Assembly (NCBI RefSeq): GCF_029168945.1 | Contig: NC_083605.1 | Location: forward strand, 18,737,280 to 18,801,279 | Source of the DNA: Cannabis sativa | Lineage: Eukaryota; Streptophyta; Magnoliopsida; Rosales; Cannabaceae | Direction of reading: 5' to 3' | DNA: 64,000 nucleotides | In this document: positions 49,277 to 61,653 of the stretch, one piece after another | Layout of the letters: each line of letters begins with the position of its first letter | Numbering within the stretch: position 1 is the first letter of the stretch | Program-made: the position numbers and the translations under genes | Notes under the pieces: generated by a model | Seen by the model: the letters and a program-made list of their open reading frames with translations, nothing else | Databases searched by the model: none | What the model was told of the DNA's origin: nothing

Positions 49277-51683
49277 TTAAAGATCACTTGGCTACATTTC
49301 TGCTGGTTCAAGTCCTCTTGATGAAGTTGTTGTGTCGTTTGTTTTGAGTAGTTTGAAGTCAACGATGTTTGTTTATGATGTTTTTTTTTCAGTTAATTTG
49401 TGTTGTTTTGAATTTTGTTGCAATTATTGTTAATGCACTATAAATGGTGGACACATATAGTATGTGTTCCAATGGTAATTTTTTTTAATGGTATCTAAGA
49501 ACCTTTTTTATTTTATATGTTCTATTTTTATTATTGCTTACTATTGAGTGCTTTTATATTGTTTATGACTAATTAAGAAAAAGAACTTAGTGATCACTGA
49601 TAAAAAAATCTTACAAAAGAGAATAAATATTCAGATGATATTGTAGCAAGTCCTCTATCATTTTGTTTGAAATAAAATGGTGTATATATCTCTTTTCAAT
49701 TCTTATGTTTTCTTTTGAAATATCATTCTTCTAAGGATTAAAGGATATAAATTAAAAGAGCGAATCTGTGTAAAAAAAAAAGGAAAAAAGGGAAGAAAAA
49801 AAATTAAAAGACATAATAAATAAATTTAAAGTTAAAAATTATAGTTACTTGTAATAGTTATTTACATGGAATTTATTTTTCTCAATTAGAAAAAAATGAA
49901 AATATTTTCATAAAACAATCAATGTTTGATAATTATTTATTTATTTATTTATTTTAATTTAAATTGTTTATTGAGAATTTTAGAAACTAAATGAAAGGTT
50001 TATGAATTAAATAACTATTGAGTAAATGAGACAAAGGATTTCACGTTGTTCGGAACATTAATTATCCCTAGTGCACGAGTCAATATATTGGCCTTATAGG
50101 TGTTTAAATATATTACAAGAGGTGTTTACAATAAAATCCTAATTCTGATTCTCTAGGTTTCTCTTAAAGAAGATGAAAGCTTAGAGAGTATTTTAGCAGA
50201 GCTTTGACTATGTAATTTTTCGATCCCCCCATTGTGAAGAAATAAAGATGTTTATATAGGCTAAAGTACGAGTATGGGCATATCCATGACCCTCTTAGGG
50301 TTTTTTTGCAAAAAGCCCACCAACTACTGGGGTAAATTACATAAGAATACTGACTAAGGCTCTTTCTCATGGGGCGAAGGGTCTATACAACTAAGATCAC
50401 TATTAGTGCAGGACGCGTGTCGGGTGGAGGTTTCACCTAGTAGACAAAACCCTCATACGAGTCGTCGGACAGAAAGATGTATTCAAAGGTGGTACACGCA
50501 CTACCATGATTTGACACAGGCGAAAAGATCTGATCCTGTGTCAGAAAAGTATAATTATCACAAGAGTCATCCAACTCTCGCTTTGTGACAAGCTTCCAGC
50601 TTTTCTTGTACAATTGGCATTGCCTTAGACCCTTCGTATGACTCCCAGGTGTCTTCCTGTAAGCTTAGTTGATTTAGTCTTCTCCAGTACTCAGATGGAT
50701 GATAGGGCTTCCGGGTCCTGAACGGTAATTTTCTTTGTGGTAAATTTCTGGGCCTTTTCTAGATTTGGACCTCTCCCGAGTTTGTTTAATCTTTTTGCGA
50801 CTTTCTCCAATTAAAGGGACTTAGTTGATAGTCACTCAGGTCGTCACCTTTTACCTTTTCCCACATGTTCTTTATCCAAAAATGCAAATAATATTTACCC
50901 CCCAAGCTTGCAGGATTCCTGCGTGGTGGAAGCTTGTGGTCTCCTTCCGGATTACCAGGGTACACCTGGGAGATGTAGATGAATCTTGAGAATGTGGGAG
51001 CATCTCCTTCATCTAGAACTTGGTAGTTGAGAGATAAAAAACTTTTATGGTAAACAACTGGTAGTTCACACATTCTTTAGATCTATAAATAGTATGCGCC
51101 TGCAAGAAGTGAGTTTATTGCAGGAAAATTCAAATGATGGCAGAGTTATGATGTGACGATTCTTTAATGAATAAGGGGCTGCGAAAATGATGATGATGAT
51201 GATTCAATGCACATAATGATGACAATTAAATTCCTTGATTCTTTCAAGGAGCATTAAATGTAGTCCTCTCAACTCCCTGTTGGATCAATTTGTGCTTTTG
51301 AGCTAATTTGATCCTGGCCTTTGATTGGACTAACTTCTCCACTATAAATAGGTATGAAACCCCCATCGTTTTCCTTTCTTACTACTTCTAAGCTTTTTGA
51401 ATTCTTTTGCTTTCAAATTCAAACCAAAGCTTTCCTTCTCAGAACTTAAGGCCAGAAAAACTTTGAACCCAAACTTCTTTTTCACGGTGGATGTACGAGA
51501 GTCTTGATACCATCATAAATCATCTTCTCCAAGTTCAAGCAAGAAACTTCCCAACCACATTACCTCTAGACCTCAGTATGAACCACCCCCAGTTAAACAA
51601 AGATTTTGACGTTTAGGCAGGCTTCGACCGAGTTATCAGTTGGGTACGCAACTCTTTAGCCATCTACAATAGCCATCTCCCTT
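49277..51683. other. Downstream of HPt: 3' UTR, then decayed repeat sequence
   Basis: The HPt transcript probably ends within the first 400 bases; an AATAAAATGG word lies at 49671. From about 50,020 on, the sequence (TTCACGTTGTTCGGAACATTAATT... then ...TGCACGAGTC) resembles leader sequences of plant LTRs, but no boundaries or duplications could be fixed. No gene is supported. A short ATG frame at 51578 stops after 12 codons. Confidence 0.4.
51342..51350 (+). promoter_or_regulatory. Possible TATA box, owner unknown
   Basis: CTATAAATA is preceded by an inverted CCAAT word (GATTGG) about 20 bp upstream and followed by a pyrimidine-rich leader. It may be the promoter of an old LTR or of a gene fragment cut by the solo LTR at 51684. 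Confidence 0.3.
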
Positions 51684-52745
51684 TGTAATGACCGCTTAGT
51701 TATTTTTTTTAGAATTAGTAAATAATTAGGGTCTAATTTCGCAAGTAGACTTTTAATTATTATTTTTATGATTTTGGAGATATATTTGAATTCTAAGTGT
51801 GCTATTTGTATTTTATATGAATTTTAAATTTTTTTAATATTTTTATGCCCAGTAATAGTGGAACGCGACGTATGGCTTATATAGTCACTTTATTATGGTT
51901 TAGTATTTTTAGAATAGCGAGACGATTTAGTTAGACATTTGGAATGTCAAATTTAATCGGGTCATGCATTTTGATTATTTTACCCCTAAATATCTTGATT
52001 TCTTTTTGGTTGAATAAAGGGGCAAATTAGTCATTTACTTATTTTTGTTAGTTAGTGAGTTTTATGGGGCTTCGTAGTGTTATTCCTAAGTAGAAAACAT
52101 TTAGTGATGAATTAATTAAGATTAATGTTTATTCAAAGTAAGAATCAAAAACTAAACTCTCCCTTTCTCTCTCTTCATGGTCGGCCAAAGAAAAACCCAA
52201 GAGCATTCAAACATTCTCTTCAATTCTAGCTAATTTTAGAGGATTCCTGCAAAATTTCTAGTAGTTAAAGTTAAATACAACCCAAGGTAAATTTTCCTTC
52301 ATTCCTTTCTTTAAAATTTTTTAAGAAAAGAGTTAAGTTTTCATGCTAATTTTAGGATTTTTTTTTTCTGTATTGAGTTTGTCGACTCACAGTTTTTATT
52401 TTCATGTATAGGTAAGAGCAAAGGTAAGGCTGAACAGCTGTGAGGTCGAGCAGGTGAAGATTGTACATATCGAGGCGGTTAGACCTGGAGTGTTCGATGT
52501 TCGAGACATCAGGCTGGATTTTGATTAGTTTCTAGGCAACAACTTTTGTAATTAATATGTTGTATTTTGTTTGTAACTTTTGAAATGTGGAATCCTGACT
52601 TTTGTAAAGTTTATTTTATTTTAAGTAAAGGTTAATTAAGAAAAGTTTTAATTAAACACGATTTTCAATAAACCTGTTGATTAGCAATGAACTGCACAGT
52701 TAACTTCAAATCACGATAACACGCCTAAGCTGGTAGGGTGTTACA
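51684..52745 (+). mobile_element. Solo LTR of a gypsy-type element
   Basis: 1,062 bp from TGTAATGACC to GTAGGGTGTTACA. It has the same TGTAAT/GTTACA ends and the same CT-rich block next to a GGCCGAC/GTCGGCC word as the gypsy LTR at 1542. The flanks are CCCTT (51679-51683) and CCCTC (52746-52750), a target duplication with one mismatch. No interior sequence remains. Confidence 0.75.
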
Positions 52746-53209
52746 CCCTCCTTCGAACCATGATACAAGTAAGTGTTCAAAACTTGTTGAACTTTTCGAT
52801 TTCACACTAGGGTAGAAATTTTCGTTCAAGCTATGTTCTGAACTGATTTTGCATGTGACCGTTAGGAAGAGTATCTAAGAGATTAATAGGTATAGAACTA
52901 ATTAGTAATGAGATTGTCTTTCCATGAGTGTGCATGTGTTTTCTGGGTAAATTGGTTTGAAATCTTAAAACTTGTACGGGTGATTTTCATGCATTTATGT
53001 TATTCTTTATTTACCCATTCAAAGTCATTAAGGCTTCGAATGGGGTTATTTTCTAGCTTCTTGCTGTTTCGTAATTTTTTGTGGGTTCCTAACCTAATAT
53101 TTAAAGGTGACATTTCACGAGGAGGACGCTTCCGGGTGATGGGTCTGGAGGGGACCTCTCCTAGCAATTTCAAGGGAAGCTTTCCCTGATACCCTTATTG
53201 TCCTTATGC
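52746..53209. other. Unassigned sequence, no gene supported
   Basis: Continuation of the sequence interrupted by the solo LTR. There is a possible splice donor (GTAAGTG) near 52768. A 93-residue open frame at 52908-53189 has no recognisable domain and unlikely composition. Confidence 0.35.
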
Positions 53210-53451
53210 AATAGTAAATAGGCTATAACAATGATGAAAAATCATGTATTTCACAACAGAATGAAACATATATAAGCATCAAGTATCACTTTATCAGAGA
53301 AACAAAAGCTAACAAAGAAATAGAACTCAAGCACTGCAAGACTAAAGAACAGCTGGCAGATATTTTCACAAAGGTGCTACCAAGAGGAAAGGTCGAATTG
53401 CTACAAGACATGATTAGAGTTACAAAATTGTGTACCAAGGAGGAGTATTAG
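53210..53451 (+). pseudogene. Copia RNase H C-terminal fragment
   Basis: One open frame ends at the TAG at 53449-53451. It carries the end of Copia RNase H: a DEKSCIS trace, then ISIKYHFIRE, EIELKHCKTKEQLADIFTKV and the closing VTKLCTKEEY (usual forms KYHFIRE and ADIFTKALP). The usual NPVFH-type segment between the first two is deleted. The fragment belongs to a Copia lineage different from copies 1, E and F. Confidence 0.85.
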
Positions 53452-53872
53452 AAACTGCTACAGATTTCTATAATACTCAATTAAGTCTAAAATATTCTAC
53501 ACATTTGTAGAAAAACTTACTCTAAATATTTTAGATAATTGTAGAATATTTTGAAATTTTCTTGACACGTGAAAAATACAATAGAGCACATATGCATTTC
53601 TAAAAAATTTTAGTGTAGAAGTTTTTTAGTTATGCATGCTTAAGAAATATGTAAAAGTGTATGGATAAAATTCTTAAATCTAGACAAACAATTGTAGCCA
53701 CTAAAGCTTGAAGTCTAGCAACTATAAATACCCATAAAGGGTTCTAAATTGTAACCAATACCGAAAAGCCAAAAGCTACAAACTATCAATAAAAGCTTAC
53801 TACTTTGCTTACAATTCTTTCTTCTAAACCAAAACTATTCTCATATACTAAACTAACCACTACTCATCAACA
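53446..53872 (+). mobile_element. Probable 3' LTR following the Copia RNase H relic
   Basis: It follows the polypurine tract AAGGAGGAG; the start TATTAGAAAC is probably a mutated TGTTAGAAAC. It has a TATA box at 53722-53730 and AATAAAAG about 60 bp later, the usual arrangement in short Copia LTRs. The end at CATCAACA (53872) is tentative. Confidence 0.55.
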
Positions 53873-53888
53873 TCACTACTTTATCACA

Positions 53889-54065
53889 AAAATCATTAAA
53901 CCCTTTATTCCTTCATATCCACCTATTTAAATGTAAACTAGTACAAATTAATTCTCAAACAATCAAATAAGAATTGAAGTTATACAAAAAAATCATTAAA
54001 CACTTATTCTTTAATATCCGCCTATTTAAATTTAAACTAATACAAATTGATTCTCAAACTATCAT
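53889..54065. repeat. Two diverged tandem units of about 99 bp
   Basis: Units start near 53889 and 53988 and share AAAATCATTAAAC, TATCC.CCTATTTAAAT, AAACTA.TACAAATT and ATTCTCAAAC. The second is slightly shorter. They lie downstream of the CYCLOPS gene 3' end. Confidence 0.75.
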
Positions 54066-54494
54066 TATAAAAAATTTGAAGTCTAAAATAAATTGCTAAC
54101 AAAATTAAAAAAAAAAAAAAAATCCATTTTCTCATGTTGGATTGAATCACTAAATTATGAATGCCTATACGAATTATCAAAGTAAAATTGTTTGCTTATG
54201 ATAAGTCTTATTTTGCAACATTTTAACTACCAATGAATTTATCAGTTCATAGTTTTGATAATTGTCGATTTAAAGAAAAAATGGAACATGCATTTTGAAA
54301 TTATAAATCTTCTGCAAATATATTTAACACATAGATAGAATATAGCATACACTATAACTAAACAAATATACACCAGCTCCTTTACACATTTGATTTGATC
54401 AAAAAATAAGCCAATGCTGGTTTACTATTCAAAAGGATTAACATAATCCATCTCTCACAAGGATTTCTTTTTCCCTAAAACCTAAACAAATGTT

Positions 54495-57400
54495 TCATAT
54501 CTTGTCAGTTTCTGACATGATCCTTTTAATCTCTTCTATAAGGCATTCTTTTTCGTCTAGTAAATCCTCATTCTGTTTTTGAAGCTCCTCAATCTGCTTG
54601 GTCTGCTCAGAATCCTTCCTGAAATAAATGCAACAGTAAGTTAAACTACAATTACCATAAAATGAGTTAACACGAAACCAAAGTTTATTTTAGACAGATA
54701 AGGCTAAAGGAGAAAGGAAATTGGCTCGAAAAACTCATACGGACATACACATACAAGTGTTCCAGAACCCTTTCATTAGAATATCAGCTAGTTATGTCTC
54801 TAATCGAGTACAAGTGAAACCTCTATCCAACTTCTACCTATTTTGTATGATCATGCCTAACAAGATTATGAGTGATGTTTGTTGGTACCTTTTTATCTGA
54901 TTGTTAGATCATCAAGAACAATCTTCAACCATAATAATTCACAAGTTCCTTTTCCCATGACTTATAATTTTTGCTTCAGCACATGATCAATCAAGCAACT
55001 ACTTGTTTCTTGATACTCTATGAAACCAAGTTCTCTCTCAAGAATCTCTACAAAGTCCTGAATTTTAACTCCTATCAATAACTAATCTTGCCCAATTTCG
55101 CATCAGTGTATGCTTCCAACTCTAGATTCCCATTTCTCTATAATAAGATGCATTTTCTATTTCTAGGCTTATATTTCAAGTATCCAAGGATTTTGTAAAT
55201 AAATTCCTAATGACTCTTTTGGTGAGTGCACAAGTTTTTCATACAATAATGGCATGCTGTGTAGTTTCTTAACCAATGATCGATATAACAATTAAAGTGA
55301 AAGCTAGATACGATGATGTAAGTTTTGTTCTTTATTTATTGTTTATCCGACTATGAAAAACCATAATTAAGAGAAATTAGACTGCTTTACCTGTTCATGA
55401 AGGACAAGTTAAGCTTTAGTGATCGCACTTCCTTCTCCAGATTCTCACACCGCTTCAAAATAGATTGCATATCTGATGGAACAATAGGACTCAAGTTTCT
55501 TTCTTTTGCTTCAGCCATTCTAATAAACATCAACAAAAAAGTTACTCGTGAAGAATAAAATTTAATCGACTACATGTTCTCTCAAAATCTGAAACAAAAA
55601 ACAATATTAGGAGTAGTTGGGGATGAAAGAGGTTTCTACTTTTAAAAGTGGTTCTTATGTGATAATATCAAGCAAATCTAGGCTTGATACAAAATGGGAT
55701 TCTCAGGAGATAATAAAAAGATTCTATAATTCAGAATAAGGTTTCTATGATGCAAACATAATCCTCCAAATTTATGAGAAATGTTAACTTACTTTCGCGA
55801 TCGCTCCACCCTACGCTTCTTGGTTACGTCCTCCTTGTCAACTACAAGATTGCTTTGAGTAAGAATGAATGCAGTAATGTTAAAAATATACAACAGAAAT
55901 TGCCAAAATAATAATAAATAATCCAACACTAAATTCAACAAATTTATGTGTTCCCCAAACAGATGTTATTTAAACTTAAACTGTTTTGTAATTCATTTAT
56001 GACAGCACTCAACACAGTTAGGACATGGACACCATGATCGTGCTTTTTTTTTTTTTTGAGTGAAACACCATGATCGTGCTTAGTTACCTGAAATAGCAGA
56101 TGTCACAGATCCATGTCGACGAAGGCTTCCCCTCTGAGAAAGGTACAGGGAAAAGAGTGATTACTAAAAATAGGCAAAATGTTTGAACATTCACAGAATA
56201 TTTTTCAAGTATTTTAAATACTGCATTCACTAATCCTAGAAAAAAGTGTACCTTTCGATCATCTTTCAAATTACCAATGATCCTTTCCCTGATATCTGCA
56301 TTTCCACAAGAAGATACCTTTGTTACATAAGAAAAATCCTAATTTTAAAAAGTCAGGGAAATGGAAGAAAAGTATCTAATTTCAGACTTCTGAAATAATA
56401 TTTGAACCATGGCATAAGAAATATGTCCCCCTTGATTTATTATCAAAGAGCCAAACAAATTTATTTGTTATTTGCCTCCCTGCTATAGAATCCCCTTGAT
56501 TGTCTGAGATAGTTCTGTGAAGTACTTCTTTTTGAGCCTTAAACATAACACTTCAGGAAAGAGCTATGCATCAAGACTATGATGGATCTATTATTTTACT
56601 TGGAGGAGGTTCAAAATATTGCATAATTGATACAGTGTTATTGTTTCAGTTATATACCTTTGGCTCTAGAACCATTTTCTGAACTTCGATTTGTAGATTG
56701 TTTCCTTGAGGTCTCAGAAACACTTATAGCTTGACCAGAGTTACTGGGACCATCACACGCATCGAAACCAGATGAAATTACTGGTGCAGCTTGAGAAGAT
56801 TCACTTTGAGAAGGTTCTTGAGAACCTCGGCTTGATTGAATTGGATTTGTAGAATTTACAAAACCTTCCAAATCAAGATTCATTGATCCATCAATTATTT
56901 GTACAACTCCAAAATCCTTGACTTGATCAGGGGATACATCATGAAAATTAAAGGGTTTCTCATTAATCTGGTTCCTTTGTTCTTGACTGAAGTTCACATT
57001 GAAGGTGAATTCTCGAGCAGGAAAAATCTCGTTGCAACTATCATCTTCAACAATTTCTTTTTCGATATGGTTGTTGAGCTTCTTACGTTCTAATGTTCCC
57101 TTAAGCATGTTTACGACAGAAGTCACTTTATCAATCTCACCAACTGGTGGGTTGTTAAAAGTAGAGGAGGAAGAATTAGATGGAGACATAAAAGTATCCA
57201 TTTGGTTGGGTATCTCACAAGCTGAGGAGCCAATGAATCCATTTGGATAATATTGATCCATTGTGTTGATGCCTTGTGCAGAAGCATGGTGTAGCACTTC
57301 AAGACCAACTGTTGATTGGAAACTTTGCGTTGCAGCATACTTCCTCCTGCACGAAACAGAAAAGTAACACAATGTTATTCAATGCAACTAGAAAACTCAA

Positions 57401-59523
57401 GTGAAAACAGAATATGTGCAAGTTATATAGTATTCCTATTACTATTGATTTATACAATTATTGGAAAAAAAAAATACTATACCGCAATTCAGAGGATCGA
57501 CTTCTTGTCATGGGTTGAGAACTATGAAACCAAGCCTACACAGACGTGAATAGTTAGAAAAAGAGACGATGTGGTTTTAGTAAAAACTTAGACAACCTCT
57601 CAACACAAGACAAACCTTAGCCAGATACAACTCACTACCATGTAATCCCTTTTCAACTGCATTCCTGAAAAGAAAAATAATAATATTAATGATTGGAAAA
57701 ACAAGCTAGCAGAAAAACGATGAGTACCCTATTGGAATAAGAACCGTATAAACTGTTTTAGGCAATGAACAAGCGGGTGTATGTCTCGCATTGCACGAGA
57801 TTCAATGGGAGCAGTAAAAACCTGATCGAGTGATGATTGACACTGCCAGAAGTATCATCAGCTGAGGCATAATTTTGAGGATATATAATGTCATTGCTTC
57901 TTTTCTTTTGGAGCATACCAACATGTTGCTGACCGGTCAAATTGGATATTTCAGTGGATATCCTGCAAATGTATTTAAATTAAGAAAGCTAAAAACTTTA
58001 AATGAAAAAAAAAATGCTAAAATATTATGTAAAAGTATCTAGTGAACAAGCAATCTGCAAAATTTCTGTCTTAAACTGCTCAATGAGAACATTATGGATG
58101 CCAATCAGCTAAAGGTAACTAATTGTTTCCAAAATCATCTAAATAGCTTCAGAACATTATGGATGCCTGATGTTAACTTCTCCTCCAGTAATAATATTGA
58201 AGAAGTTATTATAATTATTACTGTTGTATATTGCAAGCAAGTTCACAGTGGATCATCTTCACTCACCACTTCTTTATTACATTTTTATAATAATTGAAAA
58301 AAAAGATACAAGAGATTTTAAATCTTATCAGCATAAGAAATAAGATGATCAAACTAAAAAGGCTAAAACAACTTGACTTACTCACCTTCGCGATGCTTGT
58401 CGAGTACGATGTGCTATACCGGACGTGTTGAAGGAATTATTCTGGAAGTGGAGAAATATTAGGAAGCAGAAAGAAATGAACTAGAAATATTAAAAATACT
58501 AACATGAAAAAGGCATGAGTAGATAAGTAATAGAATTGAGTGTTCACAAAACTCGTGCCCTTTTCATGTTACTATTTTTAAACTAAATGAAGAAACACAG
58601 TATCGACATCCCCTTGATAGAGCCACATAACAAATAATTCTGCCTAGTGTTTATGGGGTTTCAAACTGTGTGATGAATTTCGTAAACCAGACATGTTGAA
58701 TCAAAATAAAATCGACTGCTTTGCTTTCCATAAATTGCTTCTGATCGGTTTAACTTGGTTACATAGATTAATAAATGTGAAGCCTAGACCATCTCCATGC
58801 TGGAGAAAATATGCAAATCACTTAAGAGTCTACATCTAACTTTGTCTTAAGTTTTAAATTAGAGTAAATTTTCTTGTCTTCTAAAAATTCAAAATGGAAA
58901 GGAGAGGGAAAAAAGAGTTAAATATAATAAACAAGTAAGAGAAACTGAACTGTGTTTTTTTCTTTTTTTAAACATTATGTAAAAGAAAATCATTGAGCAG
59001 CAACCATGCAATGGATTAACAATTTATGCAAACAACAATATCCCTATAAGAAAGAAACTAATATGAGTATCAGAAGAATTATATCATAATTAAGCTCATA
59101 CTTTACAATGAAGACAGTAAGATGCATTTAATAATAGCTTGTAGTTCTCTCATAGTCTGCCAAATAAAGAGACTCATAGAAGGGATAAGATTGATGAGAA
59201 TAGTTTATTCCATGTTTCATTTAAGGACAGCACAAGATTTTGATAATGAGCACTGAATATAATAATCTTCCTTTTAAAAACATCCAAAAGTAAATTGAAA
59301 ATTAAAGTTAATCAACAAAAATGAAACAGATGCTTGCCTCTCCATTTGTTAGCCAACTTTTGAAAAGCTCCTCACTATCGGTTCGAAAGTTTTGAGATAG
59401 ATTCCTAAACCCCAGGACATCAATGGATGGAACAGAAGGTCCCACTGAACTCTCCATATAAGATCTTAGAAATATCTCCTCACTGGTGTTCCTATATAAC
59501 TCTGGAAGCTCTCTTCCTTCCAT
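54495..59523 (-). CDS. CYCLOPS: CYCLOPS/IPD3 symbiosis transcription factor, eleven exons, intact
   Basis: Minus-strand exons are 59523-59338, 58441-58386, 57962-57822, 57664-57616, 57535-57483, 57346-56658, 56295-56252, 56133-56088, 55841-55793, 55519-55391 and 54618-54495. They join in frame to 521 residues, close to the Lotus (518) and Medicago (513) proteins. CYCLOPS is a nuclear DNA-binding protein that CCaMK phosphorylates in the common symbiosis pathway; it activates genes needed for arbuscular mycorrhiza, and in legumes nodulation. The ATG at 59523 gives MEGREL and places Ser50 in QNFRTDSEELFK, the position of the Lotus CCaMK site. A second regulatory segment, TRSRSSELR, is at about 154-162. 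Further seen are MSPSNSSSSTFN, EPSQSESS, a nuclear-localisation cluster KKRRVERSRK (429-438) and a C-terminal coiled coil (about 457-515) ending ETDKI. Intron 1 has a GC donor. No stop or frameshift was found. Confidence 0.97.
59336..59337 (-). other. GC (not GT) splice donor of CYCLOPS intron 1
   Basis: On the minus strand the exon 1 border reads GAGAG|GCAAGC and the acceptor is CTTCCAG|AATAAT at 58441/58442. GC-AG introns are a known minor class whose donors usually match AG|GCAAGT; this one fits except for the last base. No GT donor nearby keeps the conserved protein in frame. Confidence 0.8.
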
Positions 59524-61653
59524 TTCCAAGAAACTCTTTTTTCCTTGATTTTGAAGAAAGGGAGAAAACTGGAAGAAGCTTTCTGCTAACTACTTTCTCC
59601 CTTTTACAAGATAATTACTCACTGTGCTCCCTTTGTTCCACCATTTGACCATAAAAACTTTCCAAGACACAACAAATTAAAAGAACACTAAACTTTTGAA
59701 AGACCATGGAAGAACTATCAACATAAACCCAAATCTCTAATGAACAAGACAAATAGAAAATCAACTCAAGAACAAACAAATATCAATCCCAAACTCTCAG
59801 TCAAACTTTCACCAAAACTTCAAACCCAAGTATCAACAAAACATTTTTTTTTCCTAGTCAGAAAAACATAGTTATTTTCTCAATCAAAAACCAAAACCAA
59901 CGAAAGGATAAACTCTCAATTCACTTCACTTTAACCCAAACCTTGTGTGTCTGAGCTAACCAAAAAAAAAAAGTATGGCATAAAGAATCATATGTACAAA
60001 AATTAGACGTCACAAGTATTTTTCTTATTGTAACATTATTACAGAACGATGGTGGTAGTAGCCGTGGCTGTGGTCAATATAAATTTAAATATATATTTAT
60101 GGGAATCTATGGCTTTCGGTTCTTTTAAGATTCGTCATGCCATAAAATTGTCGTTTTCTTTAAGGTAAAAGAAAGTAACTTTATTGGGTCAAAAATGTAG
60201 TTAATAATGCTAAATTTTAAGGTCTCGCTGTTAAGAAAATTTTCAATTAGTTTTGGAACTTTTATTATTGTCTTTCTCTGTAATGTTGTAATAGAAAATT
60301 TAGAGAGGTTGAGGTAGTACCAAAACCACAGCGTAGTGATGATGGAATGAAAGAGACCTCCTGCGACTGACTCTTCCTGTTTCCATTTATAATAATAATA
60401 ATGTAGCCGTTGAAATGGCGCTATCATTAGTTTGGGCGGCTATTCGGTGTGAAGTCAACGTGTACCTATTTAGGATCTGTTAATATTCTATTTTTATTTA
60501 GTTATTTATTAATTTTTTACAGTGAATTAAATATGATAGAAGATAATTAGATTGAAAGTGAACCACTTCTCACTTGAATTTTCTATTCATAGAACAACAT
60601 GCCCAAGTCACGTATTACTAGAAAACAGAGAATACAGGACAGCATGCCTTAGGAAAGTGAGAGTAAAACTTTTACATAACAGATACCTAATAGACTTGTA
60701 ATTCTAACAAGCCCTTAGAAGTTAACTTTTGGTGAAGAAAAAAAAAATAAGAAGAACAAAAAGTGAAAAATATAAAACAATAAATTCTCATGTTTGGTAT
60801 TTAAAGAAAAATTGTATAGAAAAAGTTTTGATTCAAATGAAAAATTATTTTTTTTTATTATTATCCACGTTTTTTTCCCTACATTTTCCTTATTTTTTTT
60901 TTTCTTTTTCTTCAAACATAGCCTAAATTTCCTAAGATTGAAGAAAAAAGGCTTACCGTGATTAAGATGAACTAGCTAATCAGGCCAAAAGTGAAGAACT
61001 TATTCGAAAAGAACTTTATGATCAAATCACAACGCTGGCTGCTATATACAACACCTGGCAACCTGCTATAGTACTGATTATTCAACCGTAGCATTAGCTA
61101 CCATAGTAATAGAATCAATCTAATGGTTGCATTTTTCACAACTCCAACAACCTTAATTGATCCATCCAATAATTTTCTCATATTCAACCACAACCGCCAA
61201 TCTTCTTAGGACTCTAAATTACAAATTTCTAAGACAATGGCAAAAGTTCAACTTCAATCTATCCGGGCACTTTACAACCTTTCCTTAGTGCTTACATGTT
61301 CGTACGTGTACACAACAATGATAAATGAAACCTAAATGACAGAGATAGTAATCACAACAATAAATTTCAAAGTTGTATAGGGGAGAAATTATAGCTCTGA
61401 GTGATTGGGACTTAACATCATTTGATGAAATGAAATTAATCCCATCTAAGTCAAGAGATACAATGGCAACAGCAAGAATGAAACATGCATGATGATGCAA
61501 GAATCATTGGAACAAGCATTGCCAGGGATGTCAGAAAAAGGATAAGGAGATATTAATGTAATGTAACAAGTTAAACAGTAAGAACAGAAAAAACATTAAA
61601 CAATGACAAAATCCTGCCTATACCCGATAGATGCTAGGAAAAGGTCATCCACC
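59524..61653. other. Intergenic: CYCLOPS promoter side and ankyrin gene 3' side
   Basis: Presumed 5' UTR and promoter of CYCLOPS (from 59524 rightwards) and the 3' flank of the ankyrin gene (up to 61653). There are purine/pyrimidine runs near 60,735 and 60,850-60,915. No further gene is supported and no known regulatory site was confirmed. Confidence 0.4.

Noticed and set aside
52908..53189. A 93-residue open frame rich in Phe, Leu and Ser.
   Set aside because: No recognisable domain, no promoter or splice evidence, and it lies in repeat-derived sequence between a solo LTR and a Copia relic.
59524..59529. A CYCLOPS start six bases upstream (TTG at 59529).
   Set aside because: The codon is TTG, not ATG; the ATG at 59523 gives the family start MEG and puts the conserved serine at position 50.
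60125..60427. A 100-residue minus-strand frame upstream of CYCLOPS.
   Set aside because: Composition reflects AT-rich DNA, no domain is seen and it lies where the CYCLOPS promoter is expected.
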